Origin: Hirschia baltica ATCC 49814
GTDB lineage: Bacteria; Pseudomonadota; Alphaproteobacteria; Caulobacterales; Hyphomonadaceae
DNA: 64,000 nucleotides
NCBI RefSeq assembly: GCF_000023785.1
Contig: NC_012982.1
Coordinates: 1,798,001 to 1,862,000 of the forward strand
Direction: 5' to 3'
The position numbers and the translations under genes were made by a program. Of this stretch, positions 1 to 10,626 are shown one piece after another (within the stretch, counting starts at the first letter, position 1; every line of letters starts with the position of its first letter). Under the pieces are notes generated by a model. The model saw nothing but the letters and a program-made list of their open reading frames with translations. It did no database searches and was not told where the DNA came from.

Positions 1-1321
1 CAGTCAACTCTCCTTGGCGCGCAATTACAAATCCTTGAATGAGCTCAGTCACTTCAGCACCTGCCATATGTGCACCGAGCAGTTCACCTGTTTTTTCATC
101 AAACACTGTTTTGATAATGCCTTCAGGCTCTCCAAGTGCGACTGCTTTACCATTACCAATAAACGGGAAACGGCCAACTTTGACTTTGTGCCCTTTTTCT
201 TTAGCAGCAGCCTCAGTCAGTCCCACAGAAGCAACTTGCGGGTGGCAGTAGGTACAACCAGCTATATTGTCTGTTTTGAATTCATGCGGATTTTTACCAG
301 CAATTTTTTCTACACAAACAACACCTTCATGAGTTGCTTTGTGTGCAAGCCAAGGTGGACCTGTCAGGTCACCAATTGCATATAGACCTGGCACACCTGT
401 TCTGCCAAATCCGTCTACTGTGACGTGTGTGCGGTCAATTTTTGCACCAACTTCCTCAAGCCCAGTATTTTCAACGTTTCCAACTATACCAACGGCAACG
501 ATAACAACATCTGCTGTTATCTTTTCAATTTTACCATCTTTAAGTTTCACAGATGCCGTAACGCTATTTTTGCCTTTTTCCAGCCCTTGAACTTGAGCTG
601 ATTTCACAAGCTTCATTCCCTGCTTTGTGAGCTGTTTATCTACAAAGTTAGAAATGTCAGCATCCTCGACGGGAAGAATACGATCTAGCGCTTCTATGAC
701 AGTCGTTTCAGACCCTAAAGTGTTATAAAAGCTAGCGAATTCTATACCGATTGCTCCTGAACCAATCACAAGAAGTTTCTTTGGAATTTCTTTTGGTACA
801 AGCGCTTCACGATATGACCAAATCCGGTCTCCATCAGGGACCAGCCCAGCCTGAGGTATCGCTCGTGCACGTGCACCTGTCGCCATAATAACATGTTTAG
901 AAGTATAGGTTCCCGCACCCTTACCATCTTTCACGATAACATGTGGAGCAGGCTTTCCAGCCTTCAAACTGGCTGTTCCTTCAATAACTGTAATCTTGTT
1001 TTTCTTCATGAGAAAAGCAACACCACCAGCCATTTGTTTGGAAACGCCACGAGAACGTTCCACAATTTTTTCAATATGTGCAACAGGCTTAACTTTACCT
1101 AGTCCGTATGCTTCAGCATTTTCCATCATATGGAAAACTTCTGATGTTCTAAGCAAGGCTTTCGTCGGGATACATCCCCAGTTTAGACAAATACCACCTA
1201 ACTCAGCACGCTCAATAATGGCAGTTTTCATACCTAATTGAGATGCACGGATAGCTGTGGCATATCCTCCAGGGCCGGAACCAACTACTATAAGGTCAAA
1301 CTGGTTTTTTGCGTCCGCCAC
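1..1321 (-). CDS. lpdA: Dihydrolipoamide dehydrogenase (E3), C-terminus cut by window edge
   Basis: FAD-dependent E3 reoxidises dihydrolipoyl groups of the pyruvate dehydrogenase complex with NAD+. The reading frame stays open from a GTG at 1321 to the window edge, about 440 codons; E3 proteins are usually near 465 residues. Visible are the N-terminal FAD-binding GxGxxG motif (VVGSGPGGYATA), the redox disulfide motif GICLNWGCIPTK, and a second dinucleotide-binding motif (VIGSGAIGIEF). The GTG is chosen because AAAGGAG lies a few bases upstream and no ATG fits as well. The C-terminal His-Glu active-site region lies beyond the edge, so its integrity cannot be judged. It follows pdhC by 46 bp and is probably the last gene of the pdh operon. 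Confidence 0.95.
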   Translation of the reverse strand, partial: MADAKNQFDLIVVGSGPGGYATAIRASQLGMKTAIIERAELGGICLNWGCIPTKALLRTSEVFHMMENAEAYGLGKVKPVAHIEKIVERSRGVSKQMAGGVAFLMKKNKITVIEGTASLKAGKPAPHVIVKDGKGAGTYTSKHVIMATGARARAIPQAGLVPDGDRIWSYREALVPKEIPKKLLVIGSGAIGIEFASFYNTLGSETTVIEALDRILPVEDADISNFVDKQLTKQGMKLVKSAQVQGLEKGKNSVTASVKLKDGKIEKITADVVIVAVGIVGNVENTGLEEVGAKIDRTHVTVDGFGRTGVPGLYAIGDLTGPPWLAHKATHEGVVCVEKIAGKNPHEFKTDNIAGCTYCHPQVASVGLTEAAAKEKGHKVKVGRFPFIGNGKAVALGEPEGIIKTVFDEKTGELLGAHMAGAEVTELIQGFVIARQGELT

Positions 1322-1367
1322 GGGCTCGCTCCTTTATGTTTAATAGTACCACTAAATCTACACTACG

Positions 1368-2672
1368 TTACAGCAGCATAGATTCTGGGCTTTCTACATA
1401 ACGTTTGAAGGCTTGCAGCCATTTGGCACCCTCTGCTCCGCCAACAACACGGTGATCACAAGTCAATGTTACTGTCATCACAGTTGCTGTTGTTAATTGA
1501 CCGTCTTTGCCAACCACTGGACGTTTTTCTCCAGATCCTACAGACATAATCATGCCTTCAGGTGGATTGATGATTGAAGAAAATGACTTAATTCCAAACA
1601 TACCCAAGTTTGAAATAGAGAACGTACCACCCATATATTCTTGAGGGGCTAATTTTCTCTCACGCGCACGTTTTGCCAAATCTTTCATTTCAGCAGAAAT
1701 CGTTGCCAATCCTTTAGATTGCGCATCCTTGATAACCGGTGTTATCAAGCCGCCATCAATAGCTACAGCCACAGAAATATTCGCTGATTTGTGATACGCA
1801 AACCCGTTATCTGTATAACTTGCGTTACAATCAGGTTCGTCCATCAAAGCTAAAGCTGATGCTTTGATTAAAAAGTCATTGACTGAAATTTTAACGCCCT
1901 CAGGCGCTGAATCATTGATCGATTTTCGTGCTGACAGCAATTTGTCCAACTGAATATCAACATTCAACGGGAAGTGCGGGATCTGCATAAAGCTTTCTGT
2001 CAAACGCTTGGCGACGACTTTTGCCATTCCATCTAACGGTTTTAATTCATAGCTTTCAGGTGCATATACGCGATCATCTAAAATTTGCGGCAAGATTAAG
2101 CCATCAGGTGAAACTGCACTAGCTACCGCTTTCCCTGCGCTAGGTTTAGCATTTTCAACATCAGAGCGAATGATACGTCCACGAGGCCCTGATCCTGAAA
2201 CTGTAGAAAGATCTATGCCTTTCTCAGCAGCGATTCTTTTTGCCAATGGTGATGCGAAAATACGATCTCCATTTTTTGATGGAGCTGCCGAAGAAGTCGT
2301 AGGAGCTGGCGATGATTGCGGAGGCGTTTTTTCCGGCGCTGAAGTCTTTTCGACAGGTGCCTCTTTGGAGGCTACTGCAGATGTTGGAGGTGAAGTTTCA
2401 GCTGGCCCTTTGATTGACTCTGCATCTTCCCCCTCTTCAGCCAACACAGCAATAACTGAGTTAACTTTGACGCCTTCAGAGCCTTCATCGACAAGAATGA
2501 CTGCTACACGCCCCTCGTCAACAGCTTCTACTTCCATTGTTGCTTTATCAGTTTCAATTTCGGCGATAACATCGCCCGGCCCAACAGCATCGCCCGGTTT
2601 GACAAGCCATTTTGCAAGAGTACCTTCTTCCATCGTCGGCGATAGAGCTGGCATTGTGATGTTTATTGGCAT
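1368..2672 (-). CDS. pdhC: Pyruvate dehydrogenase E2, dihydrolipoamide acetyltransferase
   Basis: This is the core of the pyruvate dehydrogenase complex; it transfers acetyl groups from lipoyl to CoA. At 434 residues it has one lipoyl domain (1-75, lipoyl Lys43 in [11 protein letters not shown]), an Ala/Pro/Ser-rich linker (90-133), a peripheral subunit-binding domain (about 137-173, [15 protein letters not shown]) and an acyltransferase domain (about 205-434). The catalytic His407 is present in DHRVVGG, but the Asp of the HxxxDG motif is Gly411. The rest of the domain looks intact, so the protein is probably active with a variant motif. A perfect 7-bp hairpin lies in the 83-bp gap after pdhB. 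Confidence 0.96.
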   Translation of the reverse strand: MPINITMPALSPTMEEGTLAKWLVKPGDAVGPGDVIAEIETDKATMEVEAVDEGRVAVILVDEGSEGVKVNSVIAVLAEEGEDAESIKGPAETSPPTSAVASKEAPVEKTSAPEKTPPQSSPAPTTSSAAPSKNGDRIFASPLAKRIAAEKGIDLSTVSGSGPRGRIIRSDVENAKPSAGKAVASAVSPDGLILPQILDDRVYAPESYELKPLDGMAKVVAKRLTESFMQIPHFPLNVDIQLDKLLSARKSINDSAPEGVKISVNDFLIKASALALMDEPDCNASYTDNGFAYHKSANISVAVAIDGGLITPVIKDAQSKGLATISAEMKDLAKRARERKLAPQEYMGGTFSISNLGMFGIKSFSSIINPPEGMIMSVGSGEKRPVVGKDGQLTTATVMTVTLTCDHRVVGGAEGAKWLQAFKRYVESPESMLL

Positions 2673-2698
2673 CTAGGCAGTTCCCTTATGGTCAGGCA

Positions 2699-2718
2699 GC
2701 GCAGCTAAACTGCTGCGC
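2699..2718 (-). other. Intercistronic stem-loop between pdhB and pdhC
   Basis: A perfect 7-bp inverted repeat (GCGCAGC, 6-nt loop, GCTGCGC) lies in the gap between pdhB and pdhC. No U-run follows on the minus strand, so it does not look like an intrinsic terminator. It could mark an mRNA processing or stability point that separates E1 from E2 expression, which is inference only. Confidence 0.4.
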
Positions 2719-2755
2719 GAACCTTTTCATTTTTATTACCGTGCATCCTCTAAAG

Positions 2756-4138
2756 TTATTTAGAGTAGCAGACCTTTTTAGCTGCTTCCACGATGTCATT
2801 CGTGTTCGGCAAGGATAATTTTTCCAAGTTACCAGCATATGGTAATGGAACATCTTTTTGGTGAACCCGTGCCGGCGGAGCATCAAGGTAATCAAATGCT
2901 TCATCGACACAAATCGCAGAAATCTCTGCACCAATACCGTATGTTCCCCAGCCCTCTTCACAGGCAACAACTCGATTTGTTTTCTTCACACTTTCAATAA
3001 CAGTAGCTTTATCGAGAGGACGCACAGTACGCAGGTCAACAACTTCCGCACTAATACCTTCTTGGGCTAGAATTTCAGCCGCTTCTAACGCGTAGCCAAC
3101 CATTCTAGACAAAGCGACTAGTGTTACATCTGTTCCCTCTCGACGGACTTTAGCTTTACCGATTGGTAGAACAAAATCCTCCATGTCAGGAACTTCAAAG
3201 CTTTCACCATAGAGAAGTTCATGCTCCAAAAATACAACAGGGTTTGGATCACGTATAGCTGCTTTAAGTAGACCTTTTGCATCAGCAGCGTCATAAGGCG
3301 CTATAACTTTTAGACCCGGCACATTTCCATACCACGTCGCATAATCGTGAGAGTGCTGTGCACCCACGCGAGAAGCTGCTCCATTTGGACCGCGAAACAC
3401 GATCGAACAACCCATTTGACCACCTGACATGTACAATGTCTTAGCAGCAGAGTTGATAATGTGGTCGATGGCCTGCATCGCAAAGTTAAACGTCATGAAT
3501 TCCACAATCGGTTTAAGGTCAGCATATGCAGCCCCCACACCTAATCCAGCGAAACCATGTTCTGTGATTGGTGTATCTACGACACGACGATCACCAAACT
3601 CTTGAAGAAGTTCACGCGTAACTTTGTAAGCACCTTGATATTGAGCAACTTCTTCACCCATTACAAAAACAGTTTCGTCACGGCGCATTTCTTCTGCCAT
3701 CGCATCGCGAAGCGCATCACGTACTGTTGTTGTTTTGAATTCCGTTCCGTCTGGAATATCTGGATCTGACAACATGTCATCTGCTGGTGGCATGTTGTGT
3801 CCAACATTAACTTCTGCAGGCTCAGGATTCTCAGTTACTTCTTTAGAGGCTGATGAAGCAGAAGGACCGGCTGAAGCAACTGCGGCAAGGTCTTCACCAT
3901 CTTCGGCAAGCATTGCAATCACAGCGTTGACCTTAACGCCTTCAGAACCTTCAGCTACGAGGATTTTAGCAATTGTGCCTTCGTCCACAGCTTCAACTTC
4001 CATAGTTGCTTTGTCTGTTTCTATTTCTGCTAGGATATCACCGGGAGCGACTTTATCGCCTTCAGATTTTAGCCATTTTGATAATGTGCCCTCTTCCATA
4101 GTCGGTGAAAGAGCTGGCATAAGAATTTCTACTGACAT
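2756..4138 (-). CDS. pdhB: Pyruvate dehydrogenase E1 beta subunit with N-terminal lipoyl domain
   Basis: E1-beta pairs with E1-alpha to decarboxylate pyruvate and reductively acetylate lipoate. The 460-residue protein begins with a complete lipoyl domain (1-78, Lys43 in [11 protein letters not shown]) almost identical in its core to that of PdhC. An Ala/Ser/Glu linker follows, then the transketolase-like E1-beta body from about residue 135. This extra lipoyl domain is a known alphaproteobacterial trait. I place the start at the ATG at 4138, not at an upstream in-frame codon at 4171. GGGAGGTG lies just before 4138, overlapping the pdhA stop, and the lipoyl domain begins directly after it. Translation is therefore probably coupled to pdhA. 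Confidence 0.96.
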   Translation of the reverse strand: MSVEILMPALSPTMEEGTLSKWLKSEGDKVAPGDILAEIETDKATMEVEAVDEGTIAKILVAEGSEGVKVNAVIAMLAEDGEDLAAVASAGPSASSASKEVTENPEPAEVNVGHNMPPADDMLSDPDIPDGTEFKTTTVRDALRDAMAEEMRRDETVFVMGEEVAQYQGAYKVTRELLQEFGDRRVVDTPITEHGFAGLGVGAAYADLKPIVEFMTFNFAMQAIDHIINSAAKTLYMSGGQMGCSIVFRGPNGAASRVGAQHSHDYATWYGNVPGLKVIAPYDAADAKGLLKAAIRDPNPVVFLEHELLYGESFEVPDMEDFVLPIGKAKVRREGTDVTLVALSRMVGYALEAAEILAQEGISAEVVDLRTVRPLDKATVIESVKKTNRVVACEEGWGTYGIGAEISAICVDEAFDYLDAPPARVHQKDVPLPYAGNLEKLSLPNTNDIVEAAKKVCYSK

Positions 4139-4143
4139 GTAAC

Positions 4144-5175
4144 TTACACCTCCCGCAATACATCTGTCCAAAGTTCGGACGGGTCCGGCTCTGGGCTAGT
4201 TTGTGCAAAGTCAGCACTTTTGTTCACGATGACACGAACTTCTTTGTCTATAACTTTAAGATCTTCTTCAGAGGCGATCTTAGATTCGATAAGCTGCTTC
4301 TTAAGCCCTTCAATAGGGTCATGATGCGACCGAATATCGTCAACTTCTTCACGTTTACGGTATTTGGCGGGGTCAGACATAGAGTGACCGCGATAGCGGT
4401 AAGTCTTCATCTCAAGAATGTAAGGCCCTTTACCAGAACGAATGTGTTCGATTGCCTTCAGAGCAGCTTCGCGAACTTTTAAAACATCCATTCCATCAAC
4501 AGCTTCACCCGGAATATCAAACGAAATACCGCGTTTGTACAATTCCTGTTCTGCTGATGCTCTGGAAACCGCAGTTCCCATAGCATATTGGTTATTCTCA
4601 ATCACATATAGCGCTGGAAGCTTCCAAAGTGAGGCCATGTTGAATGACTCATACACTTGGCCTTGGTTCGCAGCACCGTCACCGAAATAAGAAACAGAAA
4701 CATTGCCATTCTTTTTGTACTGATTGGCAAAAGCCAATCCTGTACCAAGAGAGACCTGAGCCCCCACAATACCATGACCACCATAGAAATTTTTCTCTTT
4801 GGAGAACATGTGCATGGAACCACCTTTACCGCGAGAGTATCCACCCTCACGACCGGTAAGTTCGGCCATTACACCGTCCGCTTCCATATCACATGCCAGC
4901 ATATGACCGTGGTCTCGGTATCCAGTTATAACCTGATCGCCTTCGATCAAAGCACTTTGGACACCGACTACAACGGCTTCTTGACCGATATAGAGATGGC
5001 AGAAACCAGCAATAAGACCCATACCATATAATTGGCCAGCTTTCTCTTCAAAGCGACGAATTAATAGCATATCCCGATAGTATTTTAGCATCTCTTCGTT
5101 TGAAGGAGCTGACTTCGGATTCGTTTTACCCTTTTTGGGTGATGTAGCGTTAGCGGCGACCAAGCGAACCTCCAT
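4144..5175 (-). CDS. pdhA: Pyruvate dehydrogenase E1 alpha subunit
   Basis: This thiamine-diphosphate-binding E1-alpha subunit initiates oxidative decarboxylation of pyruvate. The TPP motif is clear: GDG at 165-167 and the NN pair at 194-195, the usual spacing. The N-terminal [15 protein letters not shown] and HLYIGQEA blocks and the phosphorylation-loop-like [13 protein letters not shown] are also present. The first ~28 residues are a basic, poorly conserved extension. The ATG at 5175 lacks a good upstream ribosome-binding site. GGAGG just inside the frame is followed after 5 nt by a TTG at 5163, which may be the true start and would shorten the protein by four residues. The pdhB gene follows within 5 bp. 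Confidence 0.95.
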   Translation of the reverse strand: MEVRLVAANATSPKKGKTNPKSAPSNEEMLKYYRDMLLIRRFEEKAGQLYGMGLIAGFCHLYIGQEAVVVGVQSALIEGDQVITGYRDHGHMLACDMEADGVMAELTGREGGYSRGKGGSMHMFSKEKNFYGGHGIVGAQVSLGTGLAFANQYKKNGNVSVSYFGDGAANQGQVYESFNMASLWKLPALYVIENNQYAMGTAVSRASAEQELYKRGISFDIPGEAVDGMDVLKVREAALKAIEHIRSGKGPYILEMKTYRYRGHSMSDPAKYRKREEVDDIRSHHDPIEGLKKQLIESKIASEEDLKVIDKEVRVIVNKSADFAQTSPEPDPSELWTDVLREV

Positions 5176-5269
5176 GACATTTTGTTCAGACTACTGACTT
5201 GAATAGCACCCCGTCCAGTCAGAGCTGCTATGCATTATTGGTGCTGCATCGCACCATATTGTGATTTTC

Positions 5270-5287
5270 GATCAATTTAGATCAATT
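5270..5287 (-). promoter_or_regulatory. Tandem direct repeat upstream of pdhA, possible regulator site
   Basis: In the 128-bp gap before pdhA the 8-mer GATCAATT (plus-strand reading) occurs twice, separated by two bases. Repeats 10 bp apart lie on the same face of the helix, as expected of a dimeric regulator site. A GGTGC/GCACC inverted repeat (5240-5255) lies nearer the gene. No protein can be assigned. Confidence 0.3.
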
Positions 5288-5303
5288 GAATTGACCAATG
5301 CAC

Positions 5304-5588
5304 CTATTCTTTGACGTTTAAAATAACTTCATCTTCTCTAGCATAGGCGAGTTTTTTACGCGCTATTTCTTCAATATAGTCTAAGTCTAAAGTTTCAGGT
5401 CTAAGTCGATGGATTTTTTCATATACCACATCTTTTTCGCCCTGAATCACCTCTAGCTCAAGGATTAATTCTTTTTCTCGTTTCTGCAAGTTCGTCCATT
5501 TCGCCAACCCTTGATCACCAGCGAGGGCATTATAAGCCAAGTAGAAAAGAACGAGGCTTAAGACAAAAGTTGCTAGTAAACTACGCAT
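5304..5588 (-). CDS. ftsB: FtsB/DivIC-type septum formation initiator
   Basis: This is a small bitopic division protein of 94 residues. It has a short cytoplasmic N-terminus, one transmembrane helix (about residues 4-23) and a periplasmic coiled coil (about 30-65, rich in Lys/Glu/Leu heptads, KREKELILELEVIQGEK). The C-terminal segment is DLDYIEEIARKKLAYAREDEVI, interrupted here only for description, and is typical of the DivIC family. In E. coli FtsB bridges FtsL and FtsQ in the divisome; the same role is inferred. Its position between eno and pdhA is the standard one in alphaproteobacteria. AGAGGA lies 13 nt before the ATG, a longer spacing than usual. Confidence 0.85.
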   Translation of the reverse strand: MRSLLATFVLSLVLFYLAYNALAGDQGLAKWTNLQKREKELILELEVIQGEKDVVYEKIHRLRPETLDLDYIEEIARKKLAYAREDEVILNVKE

Positions 5589-5674
5589 TCAAAGATCAAT
5601 TTCCTCTAACCAATTCTTATTTTGATAGTCAAACCAGCTTAATGTCAGGTTTATCAATTTTTATTGCAGCGCAG

Positions 5675-5714
5675 AATAAAAAACGCTCAAACCAATTAAG
5701 TTTTGAGCGTTCTT
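5675..5714 (-). terminator. Rho-independent terminator after eno
   Basis: A 10-bp stem (AACGCTCAAA pairing with TTTGAGCGTT, about 10-nt loop) is followed on the minus strand by a run of six T. It starts about 23 bp past the eno stop. The plus-strand side also has a T-rich tail, but only minus-strand genes flank it. It implies that ftsB has its own promoter; a TTGACT box at about 5619-5624 is a candidate -35. Confidence 0.85.
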
Positions 5715-5736
5715 TTTTTCAACTTAGCAATTCTTC

Positions 5737-7029
<1,293 letters not shown>

Positions 7030-7108
7030 TCATTTGAGAAAAAGCTTGGGACCGCCTGACTAAGAACTAGCGCTGCCGGAGCGCTAAAGAGCGACCCCTA
7101 AAACGGCA

Positions 7109-7291
7109 TTAGTCTTCTTTAGGTTCCAGAACCTGCTTACCACGATACATGCCTGATTTAAGGTCAATGTGGTGTGGACGACGAAGTTCACCTGAATCTT
7201 TGTCTTCAATGTAAGTTGCACCATCTAAACGGTCGTGTGCACGACGCATACCGCGTTTAGAAGGCGTGGTTTTCCGCTTAGGAACAGCCAT
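7109..7291 (-). CDS. rpmF: 50S ribosomal protein L32
   Basis: This is the 60-residue large-subunit protein L32 with the canonical start [21 protein letters not shown] chose the ATG at 7291 over the longer in-frame opening at 7327: every L32 begins MAVPK(R/K), and GAGG sits 8 nt upstream. The zinc-finger cysteines of some L32 proteins are absent; this is the cysteine-free form. It lies between pyrG and eno, not next to plsX-fabH as in many bacteria. Confidence 0.95.
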   Translation of the reverse strand: MAVPKRKTTPSKRGMRRAHDRLDGATYIEDKDSGELRRPHHIDLKSGMYRGKQVLEPKED

Positions 7292-7343
7292 ATTTCTAGC
7301 CTCAAAAAATAGGAAAAGGTAGCACAAGGCTACCCAAATCAGC

Positions 7344-7380
7344 GGGCTTATTACGATGATAAACTTCGTAATGCAAGCCC
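7344..7380. other. Stem-loop between pyrG and rpmF
   Basis: GGGCTT-ATTACG pairs with CGTAAT-(GC)-AAGCCC, an interrupted 12-bp stem in the short gap between pyrG and rpmF. No T-run follows on either strand, so it is not a standard terminator. It may be a structured rpmF leader or a processing site, which is not determinable here. Confidence 0.35.
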
Positions 7381-7390
7381 TAGTTACGGG

Positions 7391-9034
<1,644 letters not shown>

Positions 9035-9039
9035 CTATA

Positions 9040-9064
9040 GACGCGCCGAATCGCGGCGCGCGTC
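9040..9064. other. GC-rich stem-loop between secG and pyrG
   Basis: GACGCGCCG pairs with CGGCGCGCGTC with a two-base bulge, filling most of the secG-pyrG gap. On the minus strand it is followed by CTATAGTTTCCC, not a clean U-run, so terminator function is doubtful. It lies directly upstream of the pyrG start, where it could affect translation or attenuate transcription. Confidence 0.35.
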
Positions 9065-9073
9065 AAGGTTTGA

Positions 9074-9544
9074 CTATTGGTTTTCAGAAGAGGTCGAAGG
9101 GTTTGCAGTATTATCTGTACCATCTGATACATCTTCCGAGGAATCAGACAATTCGCTTTCTGTAGGAACTGTGTCTGATTCTTCTGAAAGCGCTTCAGAT
9201 ATCAAATCGGTTGGATTTGTCGTTGTTCCTTCTGTTGAAGATGTTTCACCAAGAACATCATCAAGAAGAGAGCCACCTGTTTCTTCCAAAGTACGTGTAA
9301 CATCCGAATTATCTTTGGAGTGCTCATAATTAATTCGGGTGAGTGCTAAACTCGTGATGAAAAATATAGCTGCTAGTATCATGGTCGCACGAACAAGCGT
9401 ATCAGCAGCTCCGCGCCCAGATACTAGACCGCCACCTCCGCCGCCGCCCATACCAAGCGCTCCACCTTCAGAACGCTGCAGCAACACAGTTACAATTAAA
9501 GCTATGCAAGAAAGCAAGCTGAGGGCGAGTAAAGCATTTTCCAT
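9074..9544 (-). CDS. secG: Preprotein translocase subunit SecG with long acidic tail
   Basis: SecG is the accessory subunit of the SecYEG channel. Two transmembrane helices are visible (about residues 3-22 and 53-71), joined by the conserved Gly-rich loop GMGGGGGGGLVSGRGAADTL. The family core ends near residue 75. The remaining ~80 residues form a Ser/Thr/Glu/Asp-rich, apparently disordered tail with no Lys and only one Arg near its start. Such tails occur in alphaproteobacterial SecG but this one is long. A 7-bp hairpin (9581-9597) lies just upstream of the gene. Confidence 0.93.
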   Translation of the reverse strand: MENALLALSLLSCIALIVTVLLQRSEGGALGMGGGGGGGLVSGRGAADTLVRATMILAAIFFITSLALTRINYEHSKDNSDVTRTLEETGGSLLDDVLGETSSTEGTTTNPTDLISEALSEESDTVPTESELSDSSEDVSDGTDNTANPSTSSENQ

Positions 9545-9632
9545 AATGGTCGGAGAACCTAATCTATGAATCCAAACGCACTGAAAAGCATTTTCAGAGC
9601 GCTACGCCAAGCCCTAGTAAGTCGAATTTAAC

Positions 9633-9671
9633 AAAAAAGATGTGCGATTGATGAAATAATCAAGCCGCACA
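9633..9671 (-). terminator. Rho-independent terminator after tpiA
   Basis: On the minus strand GTGCGGCTTGAT pairs with ATCAATCGCAC (one small bulge) around a 6-nt loop, followed by six T. It starts about 20 bp past the tpiA stop and separates tpiA from secG. Confidence 0.75.
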
Positions 9672-9690
9672 CCTCTAATTCACCTCAAAT

Positions 9691-10446
9691 TTACTGGTCG
9701 CAGGCTCGAATTATCTCAAGGAAATCTACTGCTTTTAAACTCGCGCCTCCTACCAGACCACCGTCTACTCCTAGGATAGCCAGTATTTCCTTAGCGTTAG
9801 AAGGCTTTAATGAGCCCCCATAAACGATAGGGGTTAGGTCTGCTTTGTCACCAATTTTCTTATGTAATGCTTCGCGAATCACTTTGTGAGCTTCGGAAAT
9901 TTCTTCAAGTGTAGGTGTTAGGCCACTGCCAATCGCCCATACTGGTTCATATCCTACAGCAATAGGAGCACTTTGAGCTTCGTCAGGTATGCAACCATCT
10001 ATTTGGGCGGAAATAATCTCAAGTGTTTTACCCGCTTTTCGTTCTTCCAGACTTTCGCCAATGCAGATAATTGGAACAAGCCCCGCTCTTAGAACAGCTT
10101 TAGATTTAGCTTTTACAGCTTTATTATCTTCCTGATAATAAGCGCGCCTTTCGGAGTGACCAACGATAACATAGCCGGCCCCAAGGTCTTTCCATTTTTC
10201 TGCACTAATATCACCGGTAAAGGCACCCGCTTCTTCTGCGTGGCAATCCTGACCTCCGATTTGAATGACACTTTTCTTTAAAGCGTCCACCGCTAACGCT
10301 GCTAGAGTTGCGGGAGGACAGATGACCACATCCCCATGAAAAGGTGTTTTTGCTATACTTTCCTCTACATTCAAAATTTCTGTAAGGTTCGCCCTAAAAC
10401 CGTTCATTTTCCAATTCCCTACAAAGAGGGGTTTTGCATTGCTCAT
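9691..10446 (-). CDS. tpiA: Triose-phosphate isomerase
   Basis: TIM-barrel enzyme that interconverts dihydroxyacetone phosphate and glyceraldehyde 3-phosphate; 251 residues. Active-site Lys in GNWKMNG, catalytic His in IVGHSERR, and catalytic Glu in VGYEPVWAIGSG are all present, as is the phosphate-binding GGSL/GGASL end. The start is the ATG at 10446 (MSNAKPLFVGNWKMNG). The longer in-frame opening from 10485 adds residues with no family match. It is divergent from ppiD. Confidence 0.97.
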   Translation of the reverse strand: MSNAKPLFVGNWKMNGFRANLTEILNVEESIAKTPFHGDVVICPPATLAALAVDALKKSVIQIGGQDCHAEEAGAFTGDISAEKWKDLGAGYVIVGHSERRAYYQEDNKAVKAKSKAVLRAGLVPIICIGESLEERKAGKTLEIISAQIDGCIPDEAQSAPIAVGYEPVWAIGSGLTPTLEEISEAHKVIREALHKKIGDKADLTPIVYGGSLKPSNAKEILAILGVDGGLVGGASLKAVDFLEIIRACDQ

Positions 10447-10626
10447 TCTAGTTGTCCCATTGTATGACAGTGCTCTTTTTGGCACTTAGTCAAACGCCAC
10501 TTTTGTGGCTTTATCATTTCGTATCTTGCGTTAGACGCATAGCTCGCCTAGCAAGCAGATTGAACTGCTGCAAGACTCATGCACGATTGAATTTATTTGT
10601 GCGCACTATTTTGGGAGATCATCCTT

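Noticed and set aside
2170-2676. 168-codon open frame antisense to pdhC
   Set aside because: It mirrors the low-complexity lipoyl/linker part of pdhC and has no ribosome-binding site or family features.
7068-7086. TAGCGCT/AGCGCTA stem-loop between rpmF and eno considered as terminator
   Set aside because: No T-run follows on either strand.
10447-10626. Two short hairpins in the tpiA-ppiD gap (GTGC/GCAC near 10470 and GCCAC/GTGGC at 10496-10509)
   Set aside because: Stems are short and not followed by T-runs; no promoter with acceptable spacing could be fixed for either gene.
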